Positions 18,550 to 28,349 of a stretch of DNA of 64,000 nt are shown one piece after another. Positions within the stretch are counted from its first letter, which is position 1, and each line of letters starts with the position of its first letter. This stretch comes from Clostridia bacterium (GTDB lineage Bacteria; Bacillota; Clostridia; Christensenellales; Aristaeellaceae). A program made the position numbers and the translations under genes. The notes beneath the pieces are model-generated. The model ran no database searches. It worked only from the letters and a program-made list of their open reading frames with translations, and was not told the origin of the DNA. The stretch lies in contig JAFXZS010000004.1 of the NCBI GenBank assembly GCA_017541105.1, forward strand, positions 1 through 64,000, given 5' to 3'.

Positions 18550-20214
18550 ATGAAAAAACTTCTTGGTATTTTGCTGGCGCTGGCTCTGCTGCTGGGTTGC
18601 GCCGCAGCGGAAGAGGCGGCGGCCCCCACACTGACAAAAAACCTCGTGGTCCTGTTTACCAGTGACGTGCACTGCGGCATCGATCAGGGCTGGGGCTATG
18701 CCGGCCTGTACGCGGTCAAGGAAAGCCTGGCCAAGGACAACTATGTACTGCTGGTGGATGACGGAGACGCCATTCAGGGTGAACCGATCGGTACCATGAC
18801 GACCGGCGAAGGGATCATCGATATCATGAACGCGGTCGGATACGATATCGCGGTTCCGGGCAACCACGAGTTCGACTATGGAACGGACCGCTTCCTGGAA
18901 CTGACTGAAAAGGCGAACGCCGAATACATCAGCTGCAACTTCAACAAGGAAGGGGAACTGGTTTTCAAACCGTATGTCATCAAGGAATTCGACGGAGTGA
19001 AGTTCGCCTTTGTGGGCGTGAGCACCCCCATGACCCTGCGCTCCTCCACTCCGCGGTACTTCATGGATGAGAACGGCGAATATATCTACGGTTTCCTGCA
19101 GGATGAAACCGGCGAAGCCCTGTACGCGGCTGTGCAGAACGCCGTGGACGCGGCGCGGGCTGAAGGCGCAGCCTATGTGATCGTGCTGGCGCATCTGGGG
19201 AATGAAGCAGAGTGCTCACCCTGGATGTACAGTGACGTTATCGCAAATACCAACGGGATCGACGCCTGGCTGGACGGACACAGCCATGACACCGACCAGG
19301 TAGTGATGCAGAACAAGGACGGCCAGGACGTAATCCGCAGCGGATGCGGCACGAAGCTGGCCAATATCGGCGCGTTGACGATTACCACGGACGGCAAGAT
19401 CAGCGCCGAGCTGTACGGCTGGGATTCCAGCATTCCCGCTCCCGCGCTGCTGGGCCTGGAAAACACAGGCAGCGAAGCGGTGGATAAAGCCAGCGAGGTA
19501 CTGAACGAAAAACTGCAGCAGGTTGTTGCCAGCACGGCAGTGGATCTGCTGATCAACGATCCAACTGCGGTGACCGAAGACGGGAAACCGATCCGGATCA
19601 TCCGCAGGGCGGAAACAAACCTCGGCGATCTGTGCGCTGACGCGTACAGGGATCAGGGCGGCGGAACGGATATCGCCTTTGTCAACGGCGGAGGCATCCG
19701 TGTTCAGCTTCCGGCCGGAGATCTGACGCTGAATGATATTCTGAGAGTGCATCCTTTCGGCAACAGCCTGACCGTTATTGAGGTGACAGGGCAGCAGGTT
19801 CTGGACGCTCTGGAATGGTCCGTGCATTCCCTGCCTGGCGAGTTTGGCGGATTCGACCAGGTGTCCGGTATTACCTTCACAGTGGATCCCACGATTGAGA
19901 CTCCCTGTGTTGAGGACGAGAGCAGGATGTTTGACCATGTAGATGACAGCATGCCACGCCGTGTGAGCAATGTCCTGGTCGGCGGCGAACCGCTGGATCC
20001 CGAAAAGATCTATACGCTTGCTTCCCATGACTATCAGCTGCTGAACAACGGTGACGGATACACCATGTTCAAGGGCTGCAAGGTGCTGCAGGAATCCGTG
20101 AAGCTGGACAATCAGGTATTGATTGACTACATCACGGAAACACTGGGCGGCGTAGTCAGTGACGGATATACGGAACCCTACGGCCAGGGCCGGATTCAGG
20201 GAATCGGCGAATAA
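18550..20214 (+). CDS. 5'-nucleotidase / UshA-like phosphoesterase, secreted lipoprotein
   Basis: The 554-residue protein has a lipoprotein-type signal peptide with lipobox LLGC (C17). The N-terminal metallophosphoesterase domain (about 30-290) shows SDVHCG (D39, H41), the GDAIQGEP and GNHEFDYG motifs and GHSHDT. The C-terminal 5'-nucleotidase domain (about 320-545) contains DLCADAYRD, FVNGGGIR and SLTVIEVTGQQ. Such enzymes dephosphorylate nucleotides outside the cell to salvage nucleosides and phosphate. An AAAGGAGG site precedes the start. It is monocistronic, divergent from the lectin gene. Confidence 0.92.
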   Translation: MKKLLGILLALALLLGCAAAEEAAAPTLTKNLVVLFTSDVHCGIDQGWGYAGLYAVKESLAKDNYVLLVDDGDAIQGEPIGTMTTGEGIIDIMNAVGYDIAVPGNHEFDYGTDRFLELTEKANAEYISCNFNKEGELVFKPYVIKEFDGVKFAFVGVSTPMTLRSSTPRYFMDENGEYIYGFLQDETGEALYAAVQNAVDAARAEGAAYVIVLAHLGNEAECSPWMYSDVIANTNGIDAWLDGHSHDTDQVVMQNKDGQDVIRSGCGTKLANIGALTITTDGKISAELYGWDSSIPAPALLGLENTGSEAVDKASEVLNEKLQQVVASTAVDLLINDPTAVTEDGKPIRIIRRAETNLGDLCADAYRDQGGGTDIAFVNGGGIRVQLPAGDLTLNDILRVHPFGNSLTVIEVTGQQVLDALEWSVHSLPGEFGGFDQVSGITFTVDPTIETPCVEDESRMFDHVDDSMPRRVSNVLVGGEPLDPEKIYTLASHDYQLLNNGDGYTMFKGCKVLQESVKLDNQVLIDYITETLGGVVSDGYTEPYGQGRIQGIGE

Positions 20215-20239
20215 CACTTCCGGAAATAAAAAAAATGCG

Positions 20240-20263
20240 CGGGCGGAGAAGATTCTCCGCCCG
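20240..20263. terminator. GC-rich hairpin between nucleotidase and tRNA-Thr
   Basis: CGGGCGGAGA and TCTCCGCCCG pair perfectly over 10 bases around a 4-base loop. A run of A lies on its left side, so the T tract needed for intrinsic termination is on the minus strand. It may act as a second terminator for the tRNA transcript and a weak one for the nucleotidase gene. Confidence 0.6.
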
Positions 20264-20322
20264 TGTTGCTGCTTGTAAGGATGAGGCCTCTCCGGAAAGA
20301 TGCAATCCGGGAAAAGGCAAAC

Positions 20323-20363
20323 AAAAAAACCCCCGGAGCCATTGACACAACGTCCTCGGGAGT
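20323..20363 (-). terminator. Terminator of tRNA-Thr
   Basis: Immediately after the encoded CCA end, the minus strand has a GC-rich imperfect hairpin (arms near 20363-20353 and 20340-20330) followed by seven T. Confidence 0.7.
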
Positions 20364-20365
20364 TC

Positions 20366-20441
<76 letters not shown>

Positions 20442-20465
20442 ATGCTGCCTTTCGGCAACGGACGT

Positions 20466-20494
20466 ATCATAGCATAACAAAAAAGAAAAAGCAA
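20466..20494 (-). promoter_or_regulatory. Promoter of tRNA-Thr
   Basis: On the minus strand, TTGCTT (20494-20489) and TATGAT (20471-20466) are separated by 17 bases, 24 bases before the mature 5' end. Confidence 0.7.
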
Positions 20495-20542
20495 GCTTTT
20501 TTTCTGTCAGGGCGCTTCCGGGCCGAAACCGGGGAGAATCCC

Positions 20543-20571
20543 TTGACACAAACGATCCGGAGGCATAGTAT
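20543..20571 (+). promoter_or_regulatory. Promoter of the P-type ATPase gene
   Basis: A consensus TTGACA is followed after 17 bases by TAGTAT, 27 bases before the start codon. It diverges from the tRNA-Thr promoter. Confidence 0.8.
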
Positions 20572-20598
20572 GGGCATATCCTTACAAGGAGGATGTGC

Positions 20599-23016
20599 AT
20601 GGAAAGCAAGCTGTCGCTTCCGGAAAAGTGGCCGGAACATTTTCAATACACAAACGACGGAGGGCTGACCGCGGAACAGGCAGAGGAACGCATGCGGAAC
20701 GGCCTGGGCAACACGATGGATCAGGATCAGGGGAAACCGCTGAAAAAAATTCTGTTTGACAATCTGTTTACCTTTTTCAATTTCCTGAATTTCGGACTTG
20801 CAATCTGCCTGCTGCTTGTGGGAAGCTACCGAAACATGCTGTTTATTTCGGTGGTTATATTCAATATTCTGATTGGGACGATTCAGGAATACAGAGCACA
20901 GAAAACCATCCGGCAGCTGCAGCTGCTCAACACGCCTGCTGCACATGTGCTGCGCGAAGGACAGGAACTGACCATGCGTCCGGAGGAAGCCGTGCGTGAC
21001 GATCTTGTCATCTTCCGCGCGGGAGACCAGGTTATTGCAGACGCGGTGGTGGTCAGCGGTACCGGCGCGGCCATGGAATCCCTGCTGACCGGCGAGAGCG
21101 ATCCCGTACCCAAGCAGGTCAACAGCTGGCTGTATTCGGGCAGCTATATTACAGAAGGGAAACTGACCGCACAGCTGGTATATGTGGCAAATGAAAGCTA
21201 TGTTGGCAGGCTGACCCGGGAAGCACGGAAAACAACCCGCCCGGGATCACATCTGATGCATGAACTGAACCGGCTGATCCGCCTTGATACAATGGTTCTG
21301 GTTCCGCTGGGAATCCTGCTGTTTCTGAAACAGATGCTGTTGAACCATTGGGCCGGGGAGAACGCGGTTTCCTTTGTCGAGATGGCCCGGACCGCAGTGC
21401 CCAGTTCCGTGGCTGCCATGATCGGCATGATACCGGAAGGGCTGATTCTGCTGACCAGCGTGGCGATGGCGGTGGGCGTTATCAAACTCGGACGGAAAAA
21501 GACGCTTGTGCAGGAACTGGCCGGCATTGAGACCCTGGCACGTGCGGATGTACTGTGCCTGGATAAAACGGGCACCATTACGACAGGCGAGATGGATCTT
21601 GCGCTGATTGAAGGAGCAGACCGGACAGACGCGGAAACCGAACGCGCGCTGAGCCGTTTTCTCGGAGCTTTTGACGAGAAGAGCCCGACCCTTGACGCCA
21701 TCCGAAAAAGCGTTACACCGGGGACGGAAACGCCGCGGGCGGTGGTTCCGTTTTCTTCCGCACGAAAAAAGTCCGCCGCGACCTTTGCGGACGGGACCGC
21801 GCTGATTTTCGGGGCGCCTGAATATGTGCTGGGAGACCGGTGCCCGGCAGAACTGCGCCGCCGGATTGAGGAACTTGCTTCAGAGGGAAAACGAATCCTT
21901 GTGCTGGCGGAAGGACACGGTATTGCCACTCCTGAGACAATTCCGGAAGTCTCCGCGATTATCGGACTGTGCGCATTGACGGACCAGGTACGCCCCGGGG
22001 CGGAACAGACCCTCCGCTACTTCCGGGAACAGGGCGTAGCGCTGAAGGTGATATCCGGGGACAATCCCCGGACGGTGTCCAATATTGCCAGGCAGGCCGG
22101 GATGGAAGGATGGGACCGGGCGGTGGATGCCCGTACCCTGACCACACCGGAAGAACTGGCGGAAGCATGCGAGAAATACACCGTATTCGGCCGGGTTTCT
22201 CCGGAACAGAAGAAGGAACTGGTCCTGGCCCTGAAAAGGAACGGACACAATGTTGCCATGACGGGTGACGGCGTCAACGATATTCCCGCACTGAAGGCTG
22301 CCGACTGTTCCATTGCCATGGCCGGAGGCGCAGACGCGGCCCGGCACGCAGCCCAGCTGACGCTGCTGAGTTCCGATTTCAGTGTTATGCCTGAGATTGT
22401 GATGGAGGGGCGCAGGGTCATCAACAATATCACCCGAACAGCCAGCCTTTTCCTGACAAAGACTATATTCAGCTTCCTGCTGAGTATCCTGATGCTGATC
22501 CTGCCGGGAAGCTATCCCTTCCAGCCGATTCAGCTGACGCTGGTTTCCTCGCTGACGGTAGGGATTCCGGGATTCTTTCTGGCACTGGAACCCTGCAAGG
22601 AACGAATCCGCGGCAATTTCCTGCAAACGGTTCTTACACGGGCTTTGCCGGGCGGGGTGGCAGTGGCTGCCTGTGCCGGAGCCTCCATGTTCCTGACCGG
22701 GTTCGGATGGGAACGTGAGATGTGCAGCACACTGGCTACCCTCGTAGCGTGGGGCATCGGTTATCTGGTGCTGCTGCGCACCTGCCTGCCGCTGAACCGG
22801 AAACGTGCCCTGCTGCTGGGATGCATTCCGGCGATGTTCGCGGGCATTACCCTGAGTGCCGGACACATTTTCAGCCTGGTCACCCCGGACCGGAAAGCGT
22901 GGATTGCGCTGCTGATTCTGATGGGCGCGGGAACGGGAATTATCATGATTACCGATCTGGTCAAGGGAAGACTCTGCAGCCGTGCGCTTGCTTTTTCGAA
23001 GAAGCATTTGGTATAA
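20599..23016 (+). CDS. Cation-transporting P-type ATPase
   Basis: The 805-residue membrane pump has all P-type signatures: actuator motif TGES (164-167), phosphorylation motif DKTGT (D322), and the hinge motif TGDGVND before the last membrane block. The fourth transmembrane helix contains PEGL, the arrangement found in P2 calcium-type pumps, so a divalent cation such as Ca2+, Mg2+ or Mn2+ is likely, though not proven. About ten membrane segments are expected, two near 50-90, two near 225-300 and six in the C-terminal third. No heavy-metal binding domain is present. I chose the second ATG because the AAGGAGG site abuts the first. Confidence 0.9.
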   Translation: MESKLSLPEKWPEHFQYTNDGGLTAEQAEERMRNGLGNTMDQDQGKPLKKILFDNLFTFFNFLNFGLAICLLLVGSYRNMLFISVVIFNILIGTIQEYRAQKTIRQLQLLNTPAAHVLREGQELTMRPEEAVRDDLVIFRAGDQVIADAVVVSGTGAAMESLLTGESDPVPKQVNSWLYSGSYITEGKLTAQLVYVANESYVGRLTREARKTTRPGSHLMHELNRLIRLDTMVLVPLGILLFLKQMLLNHWAGENAVSFVEMARTAVPSSVAAMIGMIPEGLILLTSVAMAVGVIKLGRKKTLVQELAGIETLARADVLCLDKTGTITTGEMDLALIEGADRTDAETERALSRFLGAFDEKSPTLDAIRKSVTPGTETPRAVVPFSSARKKSAATFADGTALIFGAPEYVLGDRCPAELRRRIEELASEGKRILVLAEGHGIATPETIPEVSAIIGLCALTDQVRPGAEQTLRYFREQGVALKVISGDNPRTVSNIARQAGMEGWDRAVDARTLTTPEELAEACEKYTVFGRVSPEQKKELVLALKRNGHNVAMTGDGVNDIPALKAADCSIAMAGGADAARHAAQLTLLSSDFSVMPEIVMEGRRVINNITRTASLFLTKTIFSFLLSILMLILPGSYPFQPIQLTLVSSLTVGIPGFFLALEPCKERIRGNFLQTVLTRALPGGVAVAACAGASMFLTGFGWEREMCSTLATLVAWGIGYLVLLRTCLPLNRKRALLLGCIPAMFAGITLSAGHIFSLVTPDRKAWIALLILMGAGTGIIMITDLVKGRLCSRALAFSKKHLV

Positions 23017-23017
23017 T
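22988..23017 (+). promoter_or_regulatory. Promoter overlapping the ATPase stop codon
   Basis: TTGCTT and an extended -10 (TGG-TATAAT) are 18 bases apart. The -10 overlaps the stop codon of the P-type ATPase, giving the next gene its own promoter. Confidence 0.65.
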
Positions 23018-23058
23018 AATACAGCCATCCAGAACATGAATGAAACAGGTGATACCGT

Positions 23059-24069
23059 TTGAGAACAATCAGGAAAATCGTCTTACAGGTATTGGTCCTG
23101 TACCTGCTGGCTGCCGCAGGGGCGGGGCTGGCAGAAGTGCGGGCGGAAGAGACAACCCAAAATGGCAGGGTTACCGAGATCAGCTGGAAAGATGACCGGG
23201 GAGAGCCTGCAGCCGGGCCGGAAGGCTATGCCACGGTTCGCTACAGCTATGCCAGAAACACCACGACAGAGCGATATTATGACGAAGAAGGCACGCCCTA
23301 CCGGATGCAGGGCGGGTACTATGGGAAAGCCGTCACGACGGAAGGAAAAAACAGGGTGACGGAGATCGTGTATCTGGATGAGAACGGCGAAAAAACCATG
23401 ACCGAGATGGGTTATGCCCGGGTGATGATGAACTATATGTCCTCCGGGGATATCACATACATCGGCTACTACGGGCTGGGAAAGAAGCGTGTGCTTGTGC
23501 CATCCCTGGGATATGCCTGTGTGGTGACAGAATACAGCAGCACGGGAATGACCCGGCGCACGTACCAGGATGAGAACGGAAACCCGATCGATCAGGCAGA
23601 CGGATATGCCATCATTCGTCAGAAACTGAACAAGCTTCATCAGGTGATCCGGACCCGGTACGAACACGCGGACGGAACACCGGCCCTTTGCGCGGACGGA
23701 TGGTACCTGTGCGAGCGGGAACGGGATGACAAGGGACGGATTACAGCCGTCAAATACTACGATACGGAAGAGAAACTGACGGACCGCGGCGCGGGATATG
23801 CCTGGGAGGAATACCGCTACAGCGACGGAACCGTGACGGTGACCCGATACAATCTGCAGGGTGAACAGGTGCCGGTCAGCGGAGATGCCGTAAGCATCCT
23901 CCGCAGGATGGCGGAGGACCGGATTACGGAAGAAACTTATCTGGATGAGGCGGGAGATCCTGTCAACGGAGCAAAAGGGTACAGCCGGATCGCCTACACC
24001 TATGACGAAGCCGGCATGCTGACGGGTACGGCCTGCTACGATGTTTACGGAAATGTGATTGCACCATAA
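23059..24069 (+). CDS. Secreted protein with about seven tyrosine-rich YD-like repeats
   Basis: I do not recognise a named family with certainty. The 336-residue product begins with a signal peptide (about 1-29) and then repeats a unit of roughly 40 residues built around G-Y-A, a charged strand, and Y-x-D-E-x-G-x-P, for example YYDEEGTPY, YLDENGEK, YQDENGNPI and YLDEAGDPV. This resembles YD/RHS-type or WG-type beta repeats, seen in surface proteins of gut Clostridia. It starts at TTG with an AGGTGAT site 6 bases upstream. It lies 18 bases before glgB, but a functional link is not evident. Confidence 0.7.
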   Translation: MRTIRKIVLQVLVLYLLAAAGAGLAEVRAEETTQNGRVTEISWKDDRGEPAAGPEGYATVRYSYARNTTTERYYDEEGTPYRMQGGYYGKAVTTEGKNRVTEIVYLDENGEKTMTEMGYARVMMNYMSSGDITYIGYYGLGKKRVLVPSLGYACVVTEYSSTGMTRRTYQDENGNPIDQADGYAIIRQKLNKLHQVIRTRYEHADGTPALCADGWYLCERERDDKGRITAVKYYDTEEKLTDRGAGYAWEEYRYSDGTVTVTRYNLQGEQVPVSGDAVSILRRMAEDRITEETYLDEAGDPVNGAKGYSRIAYTYDEAGMLTGTACYDVYGNVIAP

Positions 24070-24087
24070 GGACAGAGGAGGCAGACG

Positions 24088-26115
24088 ATGGAGATCAACA
24101 AGCTGGAAGCCCCGTACGCGATTACGACCATTGACCCCTGGCTGGCTCCGCACGCCGGAGATATTGAGCTGCGGATGAACCGATTCAAGGAAAAACGCCG
24201 GCAGATTGCCGGGGATTCCCGGACGCTGTCGGACTTTGCCAACGGCGCACTCTTTTTCGGCTTTCACCGGACCAGGAACGGATGGGTTTTCCGCGAATGG
24301 ATGCCCGGCGCGGATGAAGTACGCCTGATCGGCGATTTCAACCAGTGGAACCGGGAAAGCCATCCGCTTGAACGCACCGAGAACGGCGTATGGGAAATCA
24401 TCCTGAGCGGACGCAACGGACTGCGCCACGGCCAGCATGTGAAATTGTGGGTACGAAAAGGCGGGAACTGGTTTGAACGCCTGCCTGCCTACAGCCTGAA
24501 AGTCAGCATGAATGAGGATACCCATGTGCTGTGCACACAGGTATGGGCGCCTGAAGAAGCGTTTCCCTGGACGGATGAGGAATTCATGAAGCAGCGCCCG
24601 GCAGCTCCGCTGATTTATGAAGCGCACGTGGGAATGGCGCAGGACAAGGAAGGCATCGGCACATACCGTGAATTCGCGGACGGGATTCTGCCACGGATTC
24701 GAAAACTCGGATACAATACGGTGCAGCTGATGGCGATTCAGGAACATCCCTATTATGGGTCGTTCGGCTATCAGGTGACGAATTTCTTCGCCGCAGCCCA
24801 CTGGTACGGCGAACCGGACGAACTGAAATACCTGGTGAACAAGGCTCATGAAATGGGCATCCGTGTCCTTCTGGACGTGGTGCACAGCCACGCATGCCCC
24901 AATGTGGGAGAAGGGCTGCAGCTGCAGGACGGAACGGACGACCAGTACTTCCTGACGGGAGAGAGGGGATGGCATCCTGCCTGGGGAACCCGGCTGTTCA
25001 ATTATGACCGGCCTGAGGTGCTGCATTTTCTGCTGAGCAATCTGAAATACTGGCAGACGGAATACCATTTTGACGGATTCCGCTTTGACGGTGTGACCAG
25101 CATGATCTACCACGATCACGGGCTCGGCTCCGCGTTCACCAACTATGACATGTATTTCAACATGAACACGGATCTGGAGGCGCTGAACTATCTCCAGCTG
25201 GCCAACGAACTGATCCATGAGGTCAATCCAAACGCGCTGACCGTGGCGGAGGATATGAGCGGAATGCCCGGCATGTGCCTGCCCATTGAGGAAGGCGGTA
25301 TCGGATTCGACTACCGGCTGGCGATGGGTGAACCGGATTACTGGATCAAGCTGCTGAAGGATACACGGGATGAGGACTGGAACATGCATGCCCTGTGGCA
25401 TGAAATGACCACCCGCCGGCCGCAGGAAAAGGTGATCGGGTACTGCGAGAGCCACGACCAGGCGCTGGTCGGTGACAAAACCATTCTGTTCCGCATGGCG
25501 GACGCCGAAATGTATACCGGGATGATGAAGGATTATCATTCCATCACCATGGACCGGGCCATTGAGCTGCACAAGATCATCCGCCTGTACACGATGAGCC
25601 TGGGCGGAAACGGCTATCTGACCTTTATGGGCAACGAGTTCGGACATCCGGAATGGATCGATTTCCCGCGGGAAGGAAACGGATGGAGCTACAAGTATTG
25701 CCGGAGGCAATGGTCCCTGGTTGACAATAAGAATCTGAAGTATGAGTGGCTGAACAACTTTGATGAAGCAATGATTACGCTGGCCCGGGACAGAAAGGTT
25801 CTGGATGATCCCTTCGCAGTCAGCCTGTGGATCGATCCGGACCGGAAAATCATCTCCTTCAGCCGCGGGAAACTGCTGTTTGTATTCAACTTCCATTCCA
25901 GTTACTCCGAAACCCAGTTCTTCCTGCACACACATACGGTGGGTGAAGGACGGTACAGGGTAGTGCTGAGCACCGATGAACCCAGATTCGGCGGATCCGG
26001 GCTGATTGACCACAGTGTCGTATACAGTACAGAATACCAGGAAGGCAAAGGACTCGGATTTGAAGTGTACAGTCCATGCAGGACGGCAATGGTATTGGAA
26101 AGAATCGGAGAGTGA
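24088..26115 (+). CDS. glgB: 1,4-alpha-glucan branching enzyme, eukaryote-like GH13 type
   Basis: The enzyme makes alpha-1,6 branches in glycogen. The 675-residue protein has an N-terminal CBM48-like domain (FREWMPGADEVRLIGDFNQW, about 65-150), a GH13 barrel and a C-terminal beta domain. Catalytic residues are D334 (FRFDGVTSM), E388 (VAEDMSG) and D457 (ESHDQA). The VVHSH, YFLTGERGWHPAWGTRLFNY and FLLSNLKYW segments match the eukaryotic/Bacteroidetes branching enzyme branch (GH13 subfamily 8) rather than the classic bacterial GlgB. A GAGGAGG site precedes the start. It is followed by a GH31 gene; glycogen phosphorylase lies 11 kb away. Confidence 0.92.
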   Translation: MEINKLEAPYAITTIDPWLAPHAGDIELRMNRFKEKRRQIAGDSRTLSDFANGALFFGFHRTRNGWVFREWMPGADEVRLIGDFNQWNRESHPLERTENGVWEIILSGRNGLRHGQHVKLWVRKGGNWFERLPAYSLKVSMNEDTHVLCTQVWAPEEAFPWTDEEFMKQRPAAPLIYEAHVGMAQDKEGIGTYREFADGILPRIRKLGYNTVQLMAIQEHPYYGSFGYQVTNFFAAAHWYGEPDELKYLVNKAHEMGIRVLLDVVHSHACPNVGEGLQLQDGTDDQYFLTGERGWHPAWGTRLFNYDRPEVLHFLLSNLKYWQTEYHFDGFRFDGVTSMIYHDHGLGSAFTNYDMYFNMNTDLEALNYLQLANELIHEVNPNALTVAEDMSGMPGMCLPIEEGGIGFDYRLAMGEPDYWIKLLKDTRDEDWNMHALWHEMTTRRPQEKVIGYCESHDQALVGDKTILFRMADAEMYTGMMKDYHSITMDRAIELHKIIRLYTMSLGGNGYLTFMGNEFGHPEWIDFPREGNGWSYKYCRRQWSLVDNKNLKYEWLNNFDEAMITLARDRKVLDDPFAVSLWIDPDRKIISFSRGKLLFVFNFHSSYSETQFFLHTHTVGEGRYRVVLSTDEPRFGGSGLIDHSVVYSTEYQEGKGLGFEVYSPCRTAMVLERIGE

Positions 26116-26199
26116 GCTGAGGACACGGGAGATTCTGCCTCACGCCGGGAAGGTACAGGGGCGGACGGAGAAAAACATTCATGCAGGCGGAGGATGGAT

Positions 26200-28224
26200 A
26201 TGCAGTTTAATGCTGAAGGAAACGTTTTGACCGCACGGCGGGGCGGAGAAACCCTGCGCATTGAGGGATGGGGAGAGAACAGCCTTCGGGTACGCGCGGT
26301 GATGTATGACGGATGGACCGGAAACGACTGGGCCTTGACGGAGCAGCCGGCAACGCCAGACTGCAAAATCCTGATCGGAGAAGAAGAATCCGGGAACGGA
26401 GACGGGACCGTCGGGAAAGTACCCTGCGCGGAAATCATCAACGGCCGGATCCGGGCTGCAGTGAACTTTGCCGGCGTCATCAGCTTTTACCGGGACGGGG
26501 AACTGATTCTGCGGGAATACTACCGCAGCTACGGCGGAACACTGTCCAAAGGCAGCCGCTGCCTGAAGATCGTCAACCGGGAATGGAAAGGATGCATCGG
26601 CGGAAGCGAATACCAGCTTACGGTGAAGTTTGATGCCTACGAGGGCGAGAAAATCTACGGTATGGGCCAGTATCAGCAGCCTTATCTGAACCTGAAGGGA
26701 AACATGCTGGAACTGGCACAGCGCAACAGCCAGATTTCCGTTCCGTTCATGGTGAGCAGCCTGGGATACGGACTGCTGTGGAATAACCCCGCAGTGGGGC
26801 ACGCGGCCTTCGCAAACAATTATACAGAATGGACAGCCCGGAGCACCCGGCAGATGGATTACTGGATCACAGCCGGAGACAGCCCGAAGGAAATCCTGAA
26901 GAACTACACGGGCGTTACGGGACGGGCCCCCATGTTTCCGGAAAACCTGATGGGGCTGTGGCAGTGCAAGCTGCGGTACAGAACACAGGAGGAAGTGCTG
27001 ACGGTTGCAAGGCAGTACAGGCTGGAAGGCATACACATCGATCAGATCGTGATTGATTTCTTCCATTGGACGGTGCAGGGCGACTGGAAGTTTGACAAAA
27101 CCTACTGGCCGGATCCCAAGGCGATGGTGGACGAACTGCACAGCATGGGAACCCGGGTCATTGTATCTATCTGGCCCAGCGTGGATCGCAAGAGTGAAAA
27201 CTTTGCACCGATGATGGAACGGGGCCTGCTGATCCGCACGGAACGCGGGGCCGCGCAGACCTATGACTATCAGGGAGACTGCGTGGAGATCGATCCCTTT
27301 AACCCGGAAACCCGGAAGTATATCTGGGAAGTATGCAGCAGAAACTACGCAGCGTACGGCATCGACGGGTTCTGGCTGGACAATTCCGAGCCGGACTACG
27401 GCGTGTACGACTTTGAGAACTACCGATACTGCGCGGGGCCGGCCCTGTCCTGCAGCAACATGTATCCCCAGATGTTCTCGCGGGCATTCTTTGAGCCGAT
27501 GCGGGCGGAAAAAGAGGAAACGCCGGTGAACCTTCTGCGCTGCGCCTGGGCAGGCAGCCAGAAATACGGCAACGTGGTCTGGAGCGGCGACGTTCCCAGC
27601 ACCTTCGAAGCGATGCAGGAGCAGCTGCAGGCCGGGCTGAACATCGGCCTGGCGGGTATTCCCTGGTGGACCACGGATATCGGCGGCTTTATGACAGACG
27701 ATGTGAATGACCCGGACTTCCGGCAGCTGCTGATCCGGTGGTACCAGTTCATGGTCTACTCTGCAGTCCTGAGAATGCACGGAGACCGGGGGCCCTACAA
27801 CATTCCTCCGCTGGACGAGCGGGACTGGGGCGGCGGATACCTGCATACCGGCCAGCCCAACGAGCTGTGGAGCTACGGGGAAGACAACTACCGGATTATG
27901 CGAAAGTACTACGATGTCCGCATCGCGATGCACGACTATATCCGGGAACTGTACCGGGAAGCCCATGAAAACGGATCCCCGCTGATCCGCACGATGTTCT
28001 ACGAATTCCCGGAGGACGAAAAGTGCTGGGAGCTGCAGGACCAGTATATGTTCGGAGGCAGGTATCTGGTTGCCCCGGTGCTGCACCTGAATGAATTTGA
28101 ACGTGATGTTTACCTGCCTGCCGGAACATGGAAAAACGTTAACAGCGGTGAACGGATCGAAGGCGGCCGGAGCATTCGTGTACAGGCTCCGATCGAAGAA
28201 ATTCCAGTGTTTGAAAGGGTGTAA
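26200..28224 (+). CDS. Glycoside hydrolase family 31, probable alpha-glucosidase
   Basis: GH31 enzymes cleave alpha-linked glucose or xylose from oligosaccharides. The 674-residue protein has no signal peptide, so it is probably cytoplasmic. It shows the N-terminal beta-sandwich (to about 230) and the barrel, with nucleophile D394 in GFWLDNSEPD and acid/base D464 in VWSGDVPSTF. Further conserved pieces are QYRLEGIHIDQIVIDFFHW and WWTTDIGGF. Whether the substrate is an alpha-glucoside or alpha-xyloside cannot be settled; position after glgB favours glucans. The start is the second ATG, because GGAGG abuts the first. Confidence 0.86.
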   Translation: MQFNAEGNVLTARRGGETLRIEGWGENSLRVRAVMYDGWTGNDWALTEQPATPDCKILIGEEESGNGDGTVGKVPCAEIINGRIRAAVNFAGVISFYRDGELILREYYRSYGGTLSKGSRCLKIVNREWKGCIGGSEYQLTVKFDAYEGEKIYGMGQYQQPYLNLKGNMLELAQRNSQISVPFMVSSLGYGLLWNNPAVGHAAFANNYTEWTARSTRQMDYWITAGDSPKEILKNYTGVTGRAPMFPENLMGLWQCKLRYRTQEEVLTVARQYRLEGIHIDQIVIDFFHWTVQGDWKFDKTYWPDPKAMVDELHSMGTRVIVSIWPSVDRKSENFAPMMERGLLIRTERGAAQTYDYQGDCVEIDPFNPETRKYIWEVCSRNYAAYGIDGFWLDNSEPDYGVYDFENYRYCAGPALSCSNMYPQMFSRAFFEPMRAEKEETPVNLLRCAWAGSQKYGNVVWSGDVPSTFEAMQEQLQAGLNIGLAGIPWWTTDIGGFMTDDVNDPDFRQLLIRWYQFMVYSAVLRMHGDRGPYNIPPLDERDWGGGYLHTGQPNELWSYGEDNYRIMRKYYDVRIAMHDYIRELYREAHENGSPLIRTMFYEFPEDEKCWELQDQYMFGGRYLVAPVLHLNEFERDVYLPAGTWKNVNSGERIEGGRSIRVQAPIEEIPVFERV

Positions 28225-28312
28225 TTCCGCGCAGATGATCCGGGCCGGACGGAAACGCGGACCTGTCGGCCGAAAAACCTTTGAAATCCTTCAAAACGTT
28301 GGAAAAAAAGGA

Positions 28313-28341
28313 TTGTCAAGCGCCGGAAAGTGTGTTATACT
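28313..28341 (+). promoter_or_regulatory. Promoter of the rimP-nusA-infB operon
   Basis: TTGTCA and TATACT are separated by 17 bases. The -10 lies inside a perfect 11-base inverted repeat (GCGCCGGAAAG at 28320-28330, CTTTCCGGCGC at 28340-28350). Confidence 0.75.
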
Positions 28342-28349
28342 TTCCGGCG

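Noticed and set aside
20240-20263. Hairpin as a plus-strand terminator for the nucleotidase
   Set aside because: The T tract is on the minus side only, so a plus-strand intrinsic terminator is not supported, though weak action remains possible.
23083-26013. 976-codon open frame opposite the repeat gene and glgB
   Set aside because: Spans two real genes on the other strand and has no domain signal.
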